Assembly (NCBI GenBank): GCA_047638815.1
Contig: JBLIMR010000001.1
Coordinates: 62,001-126,000, forward strand
Length of the DNA: 64,000 nt
Origin: JAJRRH01 sp047638815
GTDB lineage: Bacteria > Bacteroidota > Bacteroidia > Flavobacteriales_D > JABDKJ01
Reading direction: 5' to 3'
Shown here piece after piece: positions 42,979 through 52,035 of this stretch. Below the pieces are notes generated by a model, which made no database searches, was not told the origin of the DNA, and saw only the letters and a list, made by a program, of their open reading frames with translations. The translations under genes and the position numbers were made by a program. Each line of letters starts with the position of its first letter. Position 1 is the first letter of the stretch.

Positions 42979-45699
42979 ATGAATATTGATAGATTAAGAG
43001 AAATCAAAGTTGGGTTTTTAACACTAGTAGTTTGCTTTGTTTTGAATGTAGCTGTTGGAGGATTGTATGGTCAGGAGTCATTTTCGAATAAGCTGCCCGA
43101 AGAATTTGTTGGGAAATCAGTTAAGACAGTCCTCAAGTATTTGAAGAAGGAATTGGACATGCAATTTGCATTTGATGTTACTTTGGTTAAAAGTGTAAAC
43201 TGCGATGAGGCATTTTTATACAATGACAAGGAAGAGCTGTTGTCTAAGATTTTGGAACCACATAAGTTATCGTTTCGGAAAACAGGAAACATTTATCTCA
43301 TTCTCCCAATGGAGCAGATACTAAAAACTTTGGATGCTGGGAAGGTTAGTAAAACCAATTTCAGCGTGAGTGGAAGGGTTGTGGACAAAAATACGGGTGA
43401 ACCTCTGCCATATGCTTTTTTAAGATTCAAAGAGACTCCGATTTGGACGGAGAGTAATGTGCAGGGATACTTTAATTTTGAAAATATTCCCAATGACACT
43501 TTATTATTGGCAGTAAATTATCTAGGATATAATTTGTTTTTGGAAAGATTGAATCAAATCGATGTGTCCAATTTGAAAATAGAACTTCTCGTGCATGGTT
43601 CTTCTTTATCTCAAGTGGATATCATAACCAATAAATTAGATGCAATTTCATTGGATGAGCAGAGTGATTTTCATAAAATTGATCCCAATCAGATTGATCT
43701 GGTTTCGGGAAATGGACAGCCTGACTTATTTAAAAGCCTACAGTTGATGTCAGGTGTTCAAACGCAAGGGGCAAATTCATCTGCAATAAATATTAGGAAT
43801 AGCTTGGAGAGTGAAAACTTGGTGCTTATGGATGGTATTCCGCTTTATCATCTCAGCCACTTTTTTGGTATTTACAGTACTATAAATCCCGATGTTGTGA
43901 AATCTGTTCGTTTATTTAAAAGCACATTCTCTGCAGAACATGGTGATCGAGTCGGGGGTATAGTTGATGTAATTGGCAAGGATGGAAGTCAAAAAAAGGT
44001 GAAAGTAAATTTGAATATAAATCTTATCAGTGCTGGTTTCATGGTTGAGATGCCTCTTTTTAAAAATAAGACGACATTTTCATTAGCAGCAAGACAATCA
44101 CATATCGATCAATTGGAAAGTGGATTGTATAAAAATCTTCTAGATATAAATTTTAATGAAAGTCGAGATATAAATGAATTTGACGAGAATTTTAAAATAG
44201 AAGATAATGCGGAATTATCTTTTTTTGATGTGAATTTCAAAATGAAACATCGTTTCAGTGAAAAAATAGAACTAGAGGCTATATTATTTACAGCCTCAGA
44301 TTCATATGAAAATAAATTGCTAAAAAATAGAAGTGGCGTAAATGTTGGACAAACGTTTGAAACCAACTCATTTGATGATTCTGGATGGAATAGCTTTGGT
44401 TTTGGAATTAATCTAAGTAGCCACTGGAGTGATAAATTCCATAGTATTTTAAGTGTAAACAGCAGTCGATTTAGAAGTAACTACACCTTTATGGATATCC
44501 AGAATGAAATATTTTTTGCAGATGTAATTTCGGTTCAGCAATTTAATGGTAGAGACAAAAACATGCTTGAAGATATTGGTTGGGCCGTTAAAAGTGAGTT
44601 TGACGCAGATGATAAGAATCGTTTAATTTTTGGAATAGAGCAGAGATTCCTAAGTAATAAAAACGAAGAAGAGCGTGAATTTCTGGGCGATTTTATTGGG
44701 CTGGATAACGAGATTAATAGAAACAAGACTTCTGTTTTTTCGATGTACCTGGGGGATGCTCTAACTTTTAATCAAGGGATGGAACTCTATGGCGGCATTC
44801 GATTAAACTATAATCAAGCTTTATCAAAAACTTTTATCTCACCTCGAATGAACTTCAGAAAAGCATTGAATGAGTTTTGGACGATAAAAGTTGCTGCTGG
44901 AAACTACAATCAATTCGTAAGAAAAACCGATAGCGAAAGTCTTGCTTTAAATCAGCCAGAAGAATGGGTGTTGGCTGATGAAAATCTGCCAAATATTGAA
45001 TCAAATCAAATTAGTTCTGCAATTTTTTATACCAATGATAACTGGCAAGTAAAGGCTGAAGGGTATATCAAATGGAATGATGGAACGGTAATTAATAGAT
45101 TGGAAGATAGTCTTCAAACTGTCTCTCTATTAAACCAGAATAACCTTTTGATCGGTCGAACCGAAATACAGGGCATTGATTTTACGTTAATTCGAAATTA
45201 TAAGCGTCATTCGACATGGCTTGGATACTCGCTATCTTCCAGTTTAAACTTTTTTGATGAGATTAATAATGGAAATTCATTTTCGGCTAGTAACAATAGG
45301 CTTCATGATTTTAAGATAAACTATCAATATCGGATAAAGTCATGGTCAATTTTTTCAAGCTTCGTTTATGCTACTGGAGCCCCATACACACCTTTGTTAG
45401 GGACATTTGTAAATGATCTAACCGGTGATCAATTTATCGTCTATGGGGATGATTTCTCGGCACGTTTGCCTGATTATAGTAGATTTGATATAGGCGTTAA
45501 GTATAATCTACTTATTAAGGATGATATTTTGAGTTTAGGTGCTGGAGTTTACAATCTATTTGGTAGAAACAATATATCTAGAAGGAGCTATGATGTCTCG
45601 TTTACTGGGGATGGTGACACTAATCTTAATGTGGATATTCGTGATTTGGAACTTTTAGGAATAAGCCCTAACTTTAGCATAACATATCTTATTAAGTGA
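42979..45699 (+). CDS. TonB-dependent outer membrane receptor with STN and carboxypeptidase-like domains
   Basis: The 906-residue protein has a signal peptide, a secretin/TonB N-terminal (STN) domain at about 33-118 (VKTVLKYLKKELDMQFAFD..), a carboxypeptidase regulatory-like domain at about 128-212 (NFSVSGRVVDKNTGEPLPYAF), a plug with LVLMDGIPLYHLSHFFGIYS and a long barrel. The STN domain marks receptors that signal to a FecR-type partner. It takes up an unknown substrate; DUF4249 and FecR genes follow in the same orientation. Confidence 0.92.
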   Translation: MNIDRLREIKVGFLTLVVCFVLNVAVGGLYGQESFSNKLPEEFVGKSVKTVLKYLKKELDMQFAFDVTLVKSVNCDEAFLYNDKEELLSKILEPHKLSFRKTGNIYLILPMEQILKTLDAGKVSKTNFSVSGRVVDKNTGEPLPYAFLRFKETPIWTESNVQGYFNFENIPNDTLLLAVNYLGYNLFLERLNQIDVSNLKIELLVHGSSLSQVDIITNKLDAISLDEQSDFHKIDPNQIDLVSGNGQPDLFKSLQLMSGVQTQGANSSAINIRNSLESENLVLMDGIPLYHLSHFFGIYSTINPDVVKSVRLFKSTFSAEHGDRVGGIVDVIGKDGSQKKVKVNLNINLISAGFMVEMPLFKNKTTFSLAARQSHIDQLESGLYKNLLDINFNESRDINEFDENFKIEDNAELSFFDVNFKMKHRFSEKIELEAILFTASDSYENKLLKNRSGVNVGQTFETNSFDDSGWNSFGFGINLSSHWSDKFHSILSVNSSRFRSNYTFMDIQNEIFFADVISVQQFNGRDKNMLEDIGWAVKSEFDADDKNRLIFGIEQRFLSNKNEEEREFLGDFIGLDNEINRNKTSVFSMYLGDALTFNQGMELYGGIRLNYNQALSKTFISPRMNFRKALNEFWTIKVAAGNYNQFVRKTDSESLALNQPEEWVLADENLPNIESNQISSAIFYTNDNWQVKAEGYIKWNDGTVINRLEDSLQTVSLLNQNNLLIGRTEIQGIDFTLIRNYKRHSTWLGYSLSSSLNFFDEINNGNSFSASNNRLHDFKINYQYRIKSWSIFSSFVYATGAPYTPLLGTFVNDLTGDQFIVYGDDFSARLPDYSRFDIGVKYNLLIKDDILSLGAGVYNLFGRNNISRRSYDVSFTGDGDTNLNVDIRDLELLGISPNFSITYLIK

Positions 45700-46466
45700 A
45701 AACCAAATTCTATACCTCCATTTTACTCTTATTGCTCAGTTTAAGTTGTGCGAAAGAAGAGACAGTGACCGATCAGGCTGCTAAGGTTTTGGTGGTTAAT
45801 TCTTTCTTGGAAATAAACAAACCTATTCAATCTGTCTCTATCGCCAGCCTCGATCTATTGGTTGGAGAATATGATGAAGATTTAAGTGATGTCAATGTTA
45901 AAATTTCGCACAATCAAGAGGAATATATTTTAGATAGAGCTGAAGACGGAACTTATGCATATTTCGATGCAGAAGTATTGGTTCAGCCCAATGAAGAGTA
46001 TGAGTTAATTGTATCGCATCAAGGTGTGGAGTTGAGCGCTGTGACGAAAACACCGGTGAATTATGAAGAAATCACCGTATCCAAATCAATATTAAATTCA
46101 GGTCTTGGTTTCGATCAAATTGACATTGGTTTTAATGAAGGTCCTTCAAGCAATGTGTTTTACATTGTCAATATCACTAATGTTGAGACAGCCTACTCCC
46201 CGATCATTTGGACCAATCAAAGCACTGTCGCTCCAAGGCGGAACTTTATTTACAATGGTTCTTTGGATGGGGTAACCTTGTTGTCAAGTTATTTTGAGTT
46301 TTATGGCAAGCATGAAATTACAATTGATCGTATTGGTGATGATTACTTCTCATTATTCAAAGACAAAGAGAATAGTCAGTTTTATACTGAACAAGGGAAT
46401 ATTGACAATGGCCTTGGGTTCTTTGTTGGTATTGATAGATATGAATTTGAGATTACTGTTCAGTAA
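45696..46466 (+). CDS. DUF4249 lipoprotein
   Basis: The 256-residue protein has a lipoprotein signal (lipobox LSLSC) and a DUF4249 body (KVLVVNSFLEINKPIQSVSIA, VLVQPNEEYELIVSHQGVEL). DUF4249 proteins commonly sit beside TonB receptors and are thought to be surface accessory lipoproteins. The start is GTG at 45696, overlapping the receptor's stop (GTGA), so translation is coupled. Confidence 0.88.
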   Translation: MKTKFYTSILLLLLSLSCAKEETVTDQAAKVLVVNSFLEINKPIQSVSIASLDLLVGEYDEDLSDVNVKISHNQEEYILDRAEDGTYAYFDAEVLVQPNEEYELIVSHQGVELSAVTKTPVNYEEITVSKSILNSGLGFDQIDIGFNEGPSSNVFYIVNITNVETAYSPIIWTNQSTVAPRRNFIYNGSLDGVTLLSSYFEFYGKHEITIDRIGDDYFSLFKDKENSQFYTEQGNIDNGLGFFVGIDRYEFEITVQ

Positions 46467-46595
46467 TACGTCTCAAATCACCCGAAATCCCAGTTATTTC
46501 GTGCATTTCTTTTAATTTATTTGATTTTCTTTCCTCTTCAGGTAGGGTATTTTGTACTTCAGGTGTATAAGCTGCAGAAACATCTAAAGATAGTG

Positions 46596-47438
46596 ATGAA
46601 TAATAATTCTGACATGCCTAAGAAAATAGATAAAGTGATGGAGAGCTGGGAAATAAAATTCCCAACGAACAGAGATAAGTCTTGGGAGCAATTAAACGCT
46701 AAAATTCAAGATTCTAAGCAAACTCCGATTGTTTTAATTCGGAAGTTTAACTGGTCTCAAATTGGGATTGCAGCGTCAATTTGTTTAGCAATAGGCTTGG
46801 CATTTTTGATGAATCCTTCAAATGTTGAATCCTTTGTGACTGCCAATACGGAAATTATGGAGTTTATTCTTCCTGATAACTCTAAGGTTGTTTTGAACTC
46901 AGCTTCAACATTAACTTACGATGAAGATGCATGGACCGACAATAGATCAGTAAATCTTTCGGGAGAGGCATATTTTGAGGTAGAGAAAGGATCTTCTTTT
47001 TCTGTTATAACAAACCAAGGTCTAGTAACTGTATTGGGAACGGGTTTTAATGTCTTTGATCGTGGATCAAATTTTAAAGTAGGTTGTGATCATGGTAAGG
47101 TTAGTGTCAAAGCAAATGGTCAGGAGGTAATACTCACAGAAGGTCTCTTTGCGGAACTAAAGAACGGACAATTAAGAAATACCATAAAAGAAGATTCATT
47201 CAAAATGTGGACTGCCGGAGAATTTAATTTTGAGGAAGAAAATCTAGAGATTGTCTTTGATGAATTAGAGCGACAATTTAATGTTTCAATACAATACTCC
47301 GATTTAGGAGAAAGATCTTTCACGGGAAGTTTTAATCGCGATGATTTGGAAAGTGCTCTTCAGGTAGTTTGCGAACCAATGAATTTGACCTATGATATTG
47401 CAGGGGAAGAAGTAAGAATTAATAATAAAATTAAATAA
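46596..47438 (+). CDS. FecR-family anti-sigma or transducer protein
   Basis: The 280-residue protein has a short N-terminal cytoplasmic part (about 45 residues), one membrane helix near 47-67 (SQIGIAASICLAIGLAFLM), the FecR domain (LPDNSKVVLNSASTLTYDE, VNLSGEAYFEVEK, VLGTGFNVFD), and a C-terminal STN-like DUF4974 region (NLEIVFDELERQFNVSIQYS). It should receive the signal from the receptor and control an ECF sigma factor, but no sigma gene lies next to it. The ATG at 46596 is chosen over an upstream frame extension beginning at 46521. Confidence 0.88.
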   Translation: MNNNSDMPKKIDKVMESWEIKFPTNRDKSWEQLNAKIQDSKQTPIVLIRKFNWSQIGIAASICLAIGLAFLMNPSNVESFVTANTEIMEFILPDNSKVVLNSASTLTYDEDAWTDNRSVNLSGEAYFEVEKGSSFSVITNQGLVTVLGTGFNVFDRGSNFKVGCDHGKVSVKANGQEVILTEGLFAELKNGQLRNTIKEDSFKMWTAGEFNFEEENLEIVFDELERQFNVSIQYSDLGERSFTGSFNRDDLESALQVVCEPMNLTYDIAGEEVRINNKIK

Positions 47439-47444
47439 ACTAAT

Positions 47445-47594
47445 ATGAATAGATTAATACAAACAGACGATCCTTTTTTAAGTTTATACGGACTGACTCC
47501 ACTATGGGATACTTATTATGAGAAAACTCAAAATTTGAAGTTCAAAAATAAGTGGGAAAACGTTAAAGAAGGCTGGAGACCTCGCAAAAAATAA
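47445..47594 (+). CDS. Small ORF of 49 residues directly after the FecR gene
   Basis: ATG at 47445 opens six bases after the FecR stop and runs to TAA at 47592-47594. The product starts MNRLIQTDDPFLSLYGLTPL and continues with an aromatic, basic second half ending WRPRKK. It has no signal peptide or membrane helix. Spacing, direction and an A/T-rich leader suggest it is translated from the FecR transcript. No family is recognised. It could be a small regulator or a random ORF. Confidence 0.5.
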   Translation: MNRLIQTDDPFLSLYGLTPLWDTYYEKTQNLKFKNKWENVKEGWRPRKK

Positions 47595-47662
47595 CACAAA
47601 GTATTTGGGGATATGCCTAACTCCAAATATGTGTGGTTACAGTAAGCTTTCTGAGCCTACAA

Positions 47663-48244
47663 TTAATGGGATTCATCTGATCCTGTCACGCCACCAGACA
47701 CAATGAATTTCATTACCTCGGCAGCACTTTGATCAATAGGAGTAATTCGACTCCTTGAAACGATAAAGAGGTTGCCGGAAAAATTATAAGAATGCGGGAG
47801 ATACACTGCAATTTTATCATCAGATAATCCTAAGCGGTTAAGATTCTCATCTGTTATAAATCCAAGTTTCTCAAGTGCACCATCGGCACTAACTTTTACC
47901 AATACAGGTTTGTTAAACCTCTTTTTTTCGCCAACAAAAGCGGAAAGTAAATCTCGAATTGCATCGTAGATAGTCTTTATTAAAGGCAATCTAGCCAAGA
48001 GTGAATTCAGATAATTTTTAATTGGTGTAGCAATAAAAGATGAGCCCAAGAGCCCTATCGATGTTATAAACCCTATAACCACTATTAAGCCTAATCCTGG
48101 AACTTCAAATGGTAGAAGGCTGTCTAAATAATGGAACAAAGAATATAGGACATAAATAATTGCGACTAAGGGGACAGTATAAATAAGTCCTTTTAAAAAG
48201 TATCCTAGAATTTTCTTAAAAAGTGTTTTGTAATTCATAAGCAT
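47663..48244 (-). CDS. DUF502 membrane protein
   Basis: The 193-residue protein has two N-terminal membrane helices (GLIYTVPLVAIIYVLYSLF; VPGLGLIVVIGFITSIGLLGSSFI), followed by RLPLIKTIYDAIRDLLSAF and a beta-rich cytoplasmic or periplasmic part with GNLFIVSRSRITPID. This matches DUF502, function unknown. Two start codons are possible (48244 or 48238). It lies four bases after the MmcQ/YjbR gene on the minus strand. Confidence 0.85.
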   Translation of the reverse strand: MLMNYKTLFKKILGYFLKGLIYTVPLVAIIYVLYSLFHYLDSLLPFEVPGLGLIVVIGFITSIGLLGSSFIATPIKNYLNSLLARLPLIKTIYDAIRDLLSAFVGEKKRFNKPVLVKVSADGALEKLGFITDENLNRLGLSDDKIAVYLPHSYNFSGNLFIVSRSRITPIDQSAAEVMKFIVSGGVTGSDESH

Positions 48245-48248
48245 ATAA

Positions 48249-48617
48249 TTATAATTCTGTTATTTCTTTTTGAAGCTTTTTGGTGAGACTGCTTAAAATC
48301 AGTGCGTACGAATGATCGGCCAATTCAAGCAGTAAATCATAACTTACATCATCATTTACATAAACTGAATTCCAATGCTTTTTACTCATATGATAGCCTG
48401 GTCGAATACCAGAATATTCTTCTCTAAGTAAAAGAGCTTTTTCGGGATCGCATTTTAAGTTTATAAAGTCAAAGTTATTGAGTGTGAGGAGTGCGAAAAT
48501 TTTATTCCCTACTTTAAAAACTAGGACATTGTCGTCAAATGGTAAGCCTTCGGTTACCCCTTTTTTTTCAAGGCAATAGTTTCTAAATTCCTCAATGTTC
48601 ATTTCATTTTCTTTCAT
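48249..48617 (-). CDS. MmcQ/YjbR family protein
   Basis: The 122-residue protein has the YjbR fold landmarks: EFRNYCLEKKGVTEGLPFDDN.LVFKVG.KIFALL, LKCDP and GYHMSKKHWNSVY. The fold is similar to a DNA-binding double-wing, but no target is known. It sits 16 bases after hemW and four bases before the DUF502 gene, so it is in the same operon. Confidence 0.9.
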   Translation of the reverse strand: MKENEMNIEEFRNYCLEKKGVTEGLPFDDNVLVFKVGNKIFALLTLNNFDFINLKCDPEKALLLREEYSGIRPGYHMSKKHWNSVYVNDDVSYDLLLELADHSYALILSSLTKKLQKEITEL

Positions 48618-48633
48618 TGATTCTATTATGAAG

Positions 48634-49758
48634 TTACACTGTCATAAGATCTGAAGCTATTCTGTCAGCAAGTAAAAGACCATCACTGTTTAAAATAATA
48701 TTATCACTTGATGGGATAAAGAACTTGTTGTATTTATTGATCCATTCTTTATTGTCGTTGCTAATATCTACATCAAATTCATTCAGAATGTATTTAATGT
48801 TAATGCCCCAACTTGTTCTCAATCCCAACATTATATATTCATTAAATCTAGTATTTTCATCTAGTGTCTCAATATTAAAAAAATCTTCACCGGCATTTAT
48901 GGCACGTATATACTTGGCGTTATTAGGGAAATTCCATTGCCGACTATGGCCATTGTATGAGTGAGCAGAAGGGCCGATTCCAAGGTAAGTGATGGATTGC
49001 CAATATGATCGATTATGCATGGATGGGTATTCTTTCTTGCAAAAATTTGAAACTTCATATTGTGTGAAGCCTCCATTTTTCAGAAGGTCTATCATAAATA
49101 GAAATTGATCACTGACGTACTCTTCCTCTGGCATCACTGTTTTCTTTTGAGCTACGTCATAGTGCAAAGCGGTGTTTGGTTCGACCGTCAATGCATAGGC
49201 AGAAACATGTTGTATGTTTAATGTCAGCGCAGTTTTCACATTTTGTTCCCATTCATCCATAGTCATGTTTGGAATGCCGTAAATAAGATCTATTGAGATA
49301 TTGGAGAATCCAGCTTTCTGAGCCATGTCAATTGAATCTTTTGCCTCAAGAGCGTTATGTGCTCTGTTCATGACTTTGAGATCCTTATCAAAAAATGATT
49401 GCACGCCAATACTGAGTCTGTTGAACCCAAGTTGTCTCCACTTCACTAGTTTTTCAGAGGTAATATCATCAGGATTTACTTCCAATGTATGTTCAGCTTT
49501 TTCATCAATACAGTAATTCTCTCGAATACAATTTAAGAGTTCTTCGAGCTCTTCATTGGTCAAAATACTTGGTGTTCCACCTCCAAAATATATGCTTTGA
49601 ATAGGATGCTTGATGTCACCATAATTTCTTTTCAGCGCCATTTCAATTTTCATAGCAGCAAGCATTTCCACTTTGGTTTTGAGTGAGATGCTAAAATGAA
49701 AATTACAGTAAGAACATTTCTGCTTACAATATGGAATGTGAACGTAAATACCAGCCAT
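48634..49758 (-). CDS. hemW: Radical SAM protein HemW (heme chaperone, HemN-like)
   Basis: The 374-residue protein has the [4Fe-4S] motif Cys11-x3-Cys15-x2-Cys18 followed by Asn-Phe. The additional cysteine right after this motif in true HemN coproporphyrinogen oxidases is missing, so HemW, which carries heme to acceptors, is the better name. YFGGGTPS, NPDDIT and RLSIGVQSF are further family marks. The start is ATG 49758; the longer version from 49782 adds residues before the conserved MAGIYVHIPYC. Confidence 0.92.
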   Translation of the reverse strand: MAGIYVHIPYCKQKCSYCNFHFSISLKTKVEMLAAMKIEMALKRNYGDIKHPIQSIYFGGGTPSILTNEELEELLNCIRENYCIDEKAEHTLEVNPDDITSEKLVKWRQLGFNRLSIGVQSFFDKDLKVMNRAHNALEAKDSIDMAQKAGFSNISIDLIYGIPNMTMDEWEQNVKTALTLNIQHVSAYALTVEPNTALHYDVAQKKTVMPEEEYVSDQFLFMIDLLKNGGFTQYEVSNFCKKEYPSMHNRSYWQSITYLGIGPSAHSYNGHSRQWNFPNNAKYIRAINAGEDFFNIETLDENTRFNEYIMLGLRTSWGINIKYILNEFDVDISNDNKEWINKYNKFFIPSSDNIILNSDGLLLADRIASDLMTV

Positions 49759-49826
49759 GGACAATGCAATTGTGCTCACCAAAAATAGTGTTTATTAACC
49801 TCATTACCTGACAAGGTCAAAATAAA

Positions 49827-51554
49827 TTAGAAGGATAAATTAGAGGAGATTAATTTTTCAGTGTATTTGGTTTGAGGGGATTTGTATAAGGAATCTGCTT
49901 CATTTACCTCCTCAATTTCACCCTTATTCATAACCATTACGCGGTCGCTCATATACTTTATTACGGATAGATCATGTGATATAAAGATATAAGTTAGGCC
50001 AAACTCATCTTTGAGATCATTCAGGAGATTTAGTACTTGTGCTTGAACAGAAACATCCAATGCCGAAACAGACTCATCACAGATAATTAATTCTGGCTTA
50101 ATAGAAATACAACGAGCAATATTTATTCGTTGTCTTTGCCCTCCAGAAAATTCATGAGGATATCTATCAAAGTGTTCTGGGAGAAGTCCAACTTTCTCAA
50201 GAAGTTCATAGGTCTTCTCTTTTGCTTTTTCAGGGTCGTCATATATTTTATACCATAACATTGGTTCCAGTATGGCTTCACCAATTTTTTGTTTAGGATT
50301 AAGAGAGGAATATGGATCTTGAAAAATTATTTGTAATTTTTTTCTTCTCTTTCTAACTTCTGATGTGCTAAGTGTGCATAGATCTTGGTTGTCATATATT
50401 ATTTCACCTGAAGTGGCTTTGTTCAATTGTAAAATGGTGCGTCCAAGCGTGCTCTTTCCACAACCTGATTCACCAACAAGGCCTAGCGTTTCCCCTTTGA
50501 AAACATCAAAACTGACGCCATTTACGGCCTTAACATATTCCTTGTCTTTTGAAAAAAATGATTTGTTTACGGGAAACCAAACGTGCAGATTGTTTACTGA
50601 TAATATTGGTTTCTTGCCATAGATTAATTCATGTTTTTCTTTCCTGTAATTGTTAGTCTCAAGTTCAAGAGTTTCATTGTTCGATTGTTCTGTGAAATCT
50701 TTAACTGTCAGAAGTCTTTTTGGCCTTGTGTCTATTGGTGGGCGGCATGCCAGAAGGCCTTTGGTGTATGGATGTGAGGGATTGTTAATGATCGACTTTG
50801 TATCTCCATGTTCAACAATTTCTCCATTTCTCATTACGATAAGTTTGTCACTCAGGTAATTCACCACACCAAGGTCATGTGTAATGAAGATCATTGCAAG
50901 TCCTTTTTTAGTTTGGACTTCTTTTAAGAGTTTCAAAATTGATTTTTGCACGGTGATATCCAAAGCAGTTGTCGGTTCATCAGCAATTAACAATTCGGGA
51001 TCCGTACTCAATGCCATGGCTATCATTACCCTTTGTTTTTGCCCTCCAGAAAGTTGGTGCGGATAGCTATTGTACATTCGTTCAACTGTTGGAAGCTTTA
51101 CTTCCTTAAACAAATCAAGAACATATTCTTTGGCTTTGGCTCCCTTTTTTTTAGAATGCAACTCTACAGCTTCTTGCACTTGATAACCGCATTTGAGACT
51201 TGGATTAAGAGAGGTCATTGGTTCTTGAAAAATCATTGAGATCTTGTTCCCTCTAATCTTTCTTATTGCTTCATTATCTAATTCCAAAAGATTTATTTCA
51301 GTACCATCTTCATTCCATGAAATTTTTCCAGAGTTCACTTTCAAGATTTCCGGTGGCAAGAGTCGCATTATTGAAAGTGACGTTATCGATTTTCCAGATC
51401 CAGATTCGCCAACAATACCAAGTGTTTCTCCTTTTAGGATTTTAAAATTTAACTCCTTGGTTTCAAAAGAATTTTCACGATCAGCACCAATTCTCAATGA
51501 CAGTCCATTGACAGAAATTAACGGTACTTTATTTTCTATAGACTCGATTGTCAT
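49827..51554 (-). CDS. Tandem ABC ATPase of a peptide/nickel-type importer (DppD-DppF fusion)
   Basis: The 575-residue protein carries two full ABC domains: Walker A GESGSGKS (49-56) with LSGGQKQR, and a second with Walker A GESGCGKST and FSGGQRQR, joined by a linker near residues 260-315. It fuses the DppD and DppF halves, which is common in this phylum. Both should drive uptake of oligopeptides. No permease genes are adjacent. Its first 26 bases overlap the stop-end of the upstream lipoprotein gene. Confidence 0.9.
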   Translation of the reverse strand: MTIESIENKVPLISVNGLSLRIGADRENSFETKELNFKILKGETLGIVGESGSGKSITSLSIMRLLPPEILKVNSGKISWNEDGTEINLLELDNEAIRKIRGNKISMIFQEPMTSLNPSLKCGYQVQEAVELHSKKKGAKAKEYVLDLFKEVKLPTVERMYNSYPHQLSGGQKQRVMIAMALSTDPELLIADEPTTALDITVQKSILKLLKEVQTKKGLAMIFITHDLGVVNYLSDKLIVMRNGEIVEHGDTKSIINNPSHPYTKGLLACRPPIDTRPKRLLTVKDFTEQSNNETLELETNNYRKEKHELIYGKKPILSVNNLHVWFPVNKSFFSKDKEYVKAVNGVSFDVFKGETLGLVGESGCGKSTLGRTILQLNKATSGEIIYDNQDLCTLSTSEVRKRRKKLQIIFQDPYSSLNPKQKIGEAILEPMLWYKIYDDPEKAKEKTYELLEKVGLLPEHFDRYPHEFSGGQRQRINIARCISIKPELIICDESVSALDVSVQAQVLNLLNDLKDEFGLTYIFISHDLSVIKYMSDRVMVMNKGEIEEVNEADSLYKSPQTKYTEKLISSNLSF

Positions 51555-52035
51555 TTTCCAAGATATTTATTTCAATCGTTGAGGTTTTAAAAAAGGCGCT
51601 CATGTTGGAGAGTAGTACGGTTGTCGCATAGGTCCTTGAAGAAGGAATTTCCCAGGAACAAAAACGCTCTGGACAACTTGCTTCTCCCCATTCCGATTCC
51701 ATCCATGATTTAATTTCTTCAAACTTGTGTTGGCATATGGAGTCGTTTTGAAAATGGAAGTCAATTTTCACACCCTCCACGATTTCTTTTGGAGTCCAAT
51801 AGGAAACTTCATATCGCCAGTTCGCAATATCAGTGTCAATGGACATCTTCTTTGGTTTCAAATCCGAAGTTAAGGAGCCTATAATACCGAACTCATTCTC
51901 TAAGATACTAACCTCGGCACTTTTGGAATTGGGATCTTTTACGCCAGGATTCTCATCAGGCTTGGTTATGCCATAGCAACCACAAAGAACAATGATGAAA
52001 ACAATCCAAATACCAATATTTATTTGCGTTCTCAA
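51529..52035 (-). CDS. Lipoprotein of unknown function
   Basis: The 168-residue product has a lipoprotein signal (lipobox VLCGC) and a short mature domain with no known motif; it has aromatic residues and cysteines (SICQHKFEEIKSWMESEWGEASCPERFCSW), three of which may form disulfides. Its ATG overlaps the OmpA stop (ATGA) and its own end overlaps the ABC start, so it is co-translated between them. Confidence 0.65.
   Translation of the reverse strand: MRTQINIGIWIVFIIVLCGCYGITKPDENPGVKDPNSKSAEVSILENEFGIIGSLTSDLKPKKMSIDTDIANWRYEVSYWTPKEIVEGVKIDFHFQNDSICQHKFEEIKSWMESEWGEASCPERFCSWEIPSSRTYATTVLLSNMSAFFKTSTIEINILENDNRVYRK

Noticed and set aside
47595..47637. Imperfect inverted repeat CACAAAGTATTTGG / CCAAATATGTGTG after the small ORF
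   Set aside because: Several mismatches, no T-run after it, and it is too weak to call a terminator.
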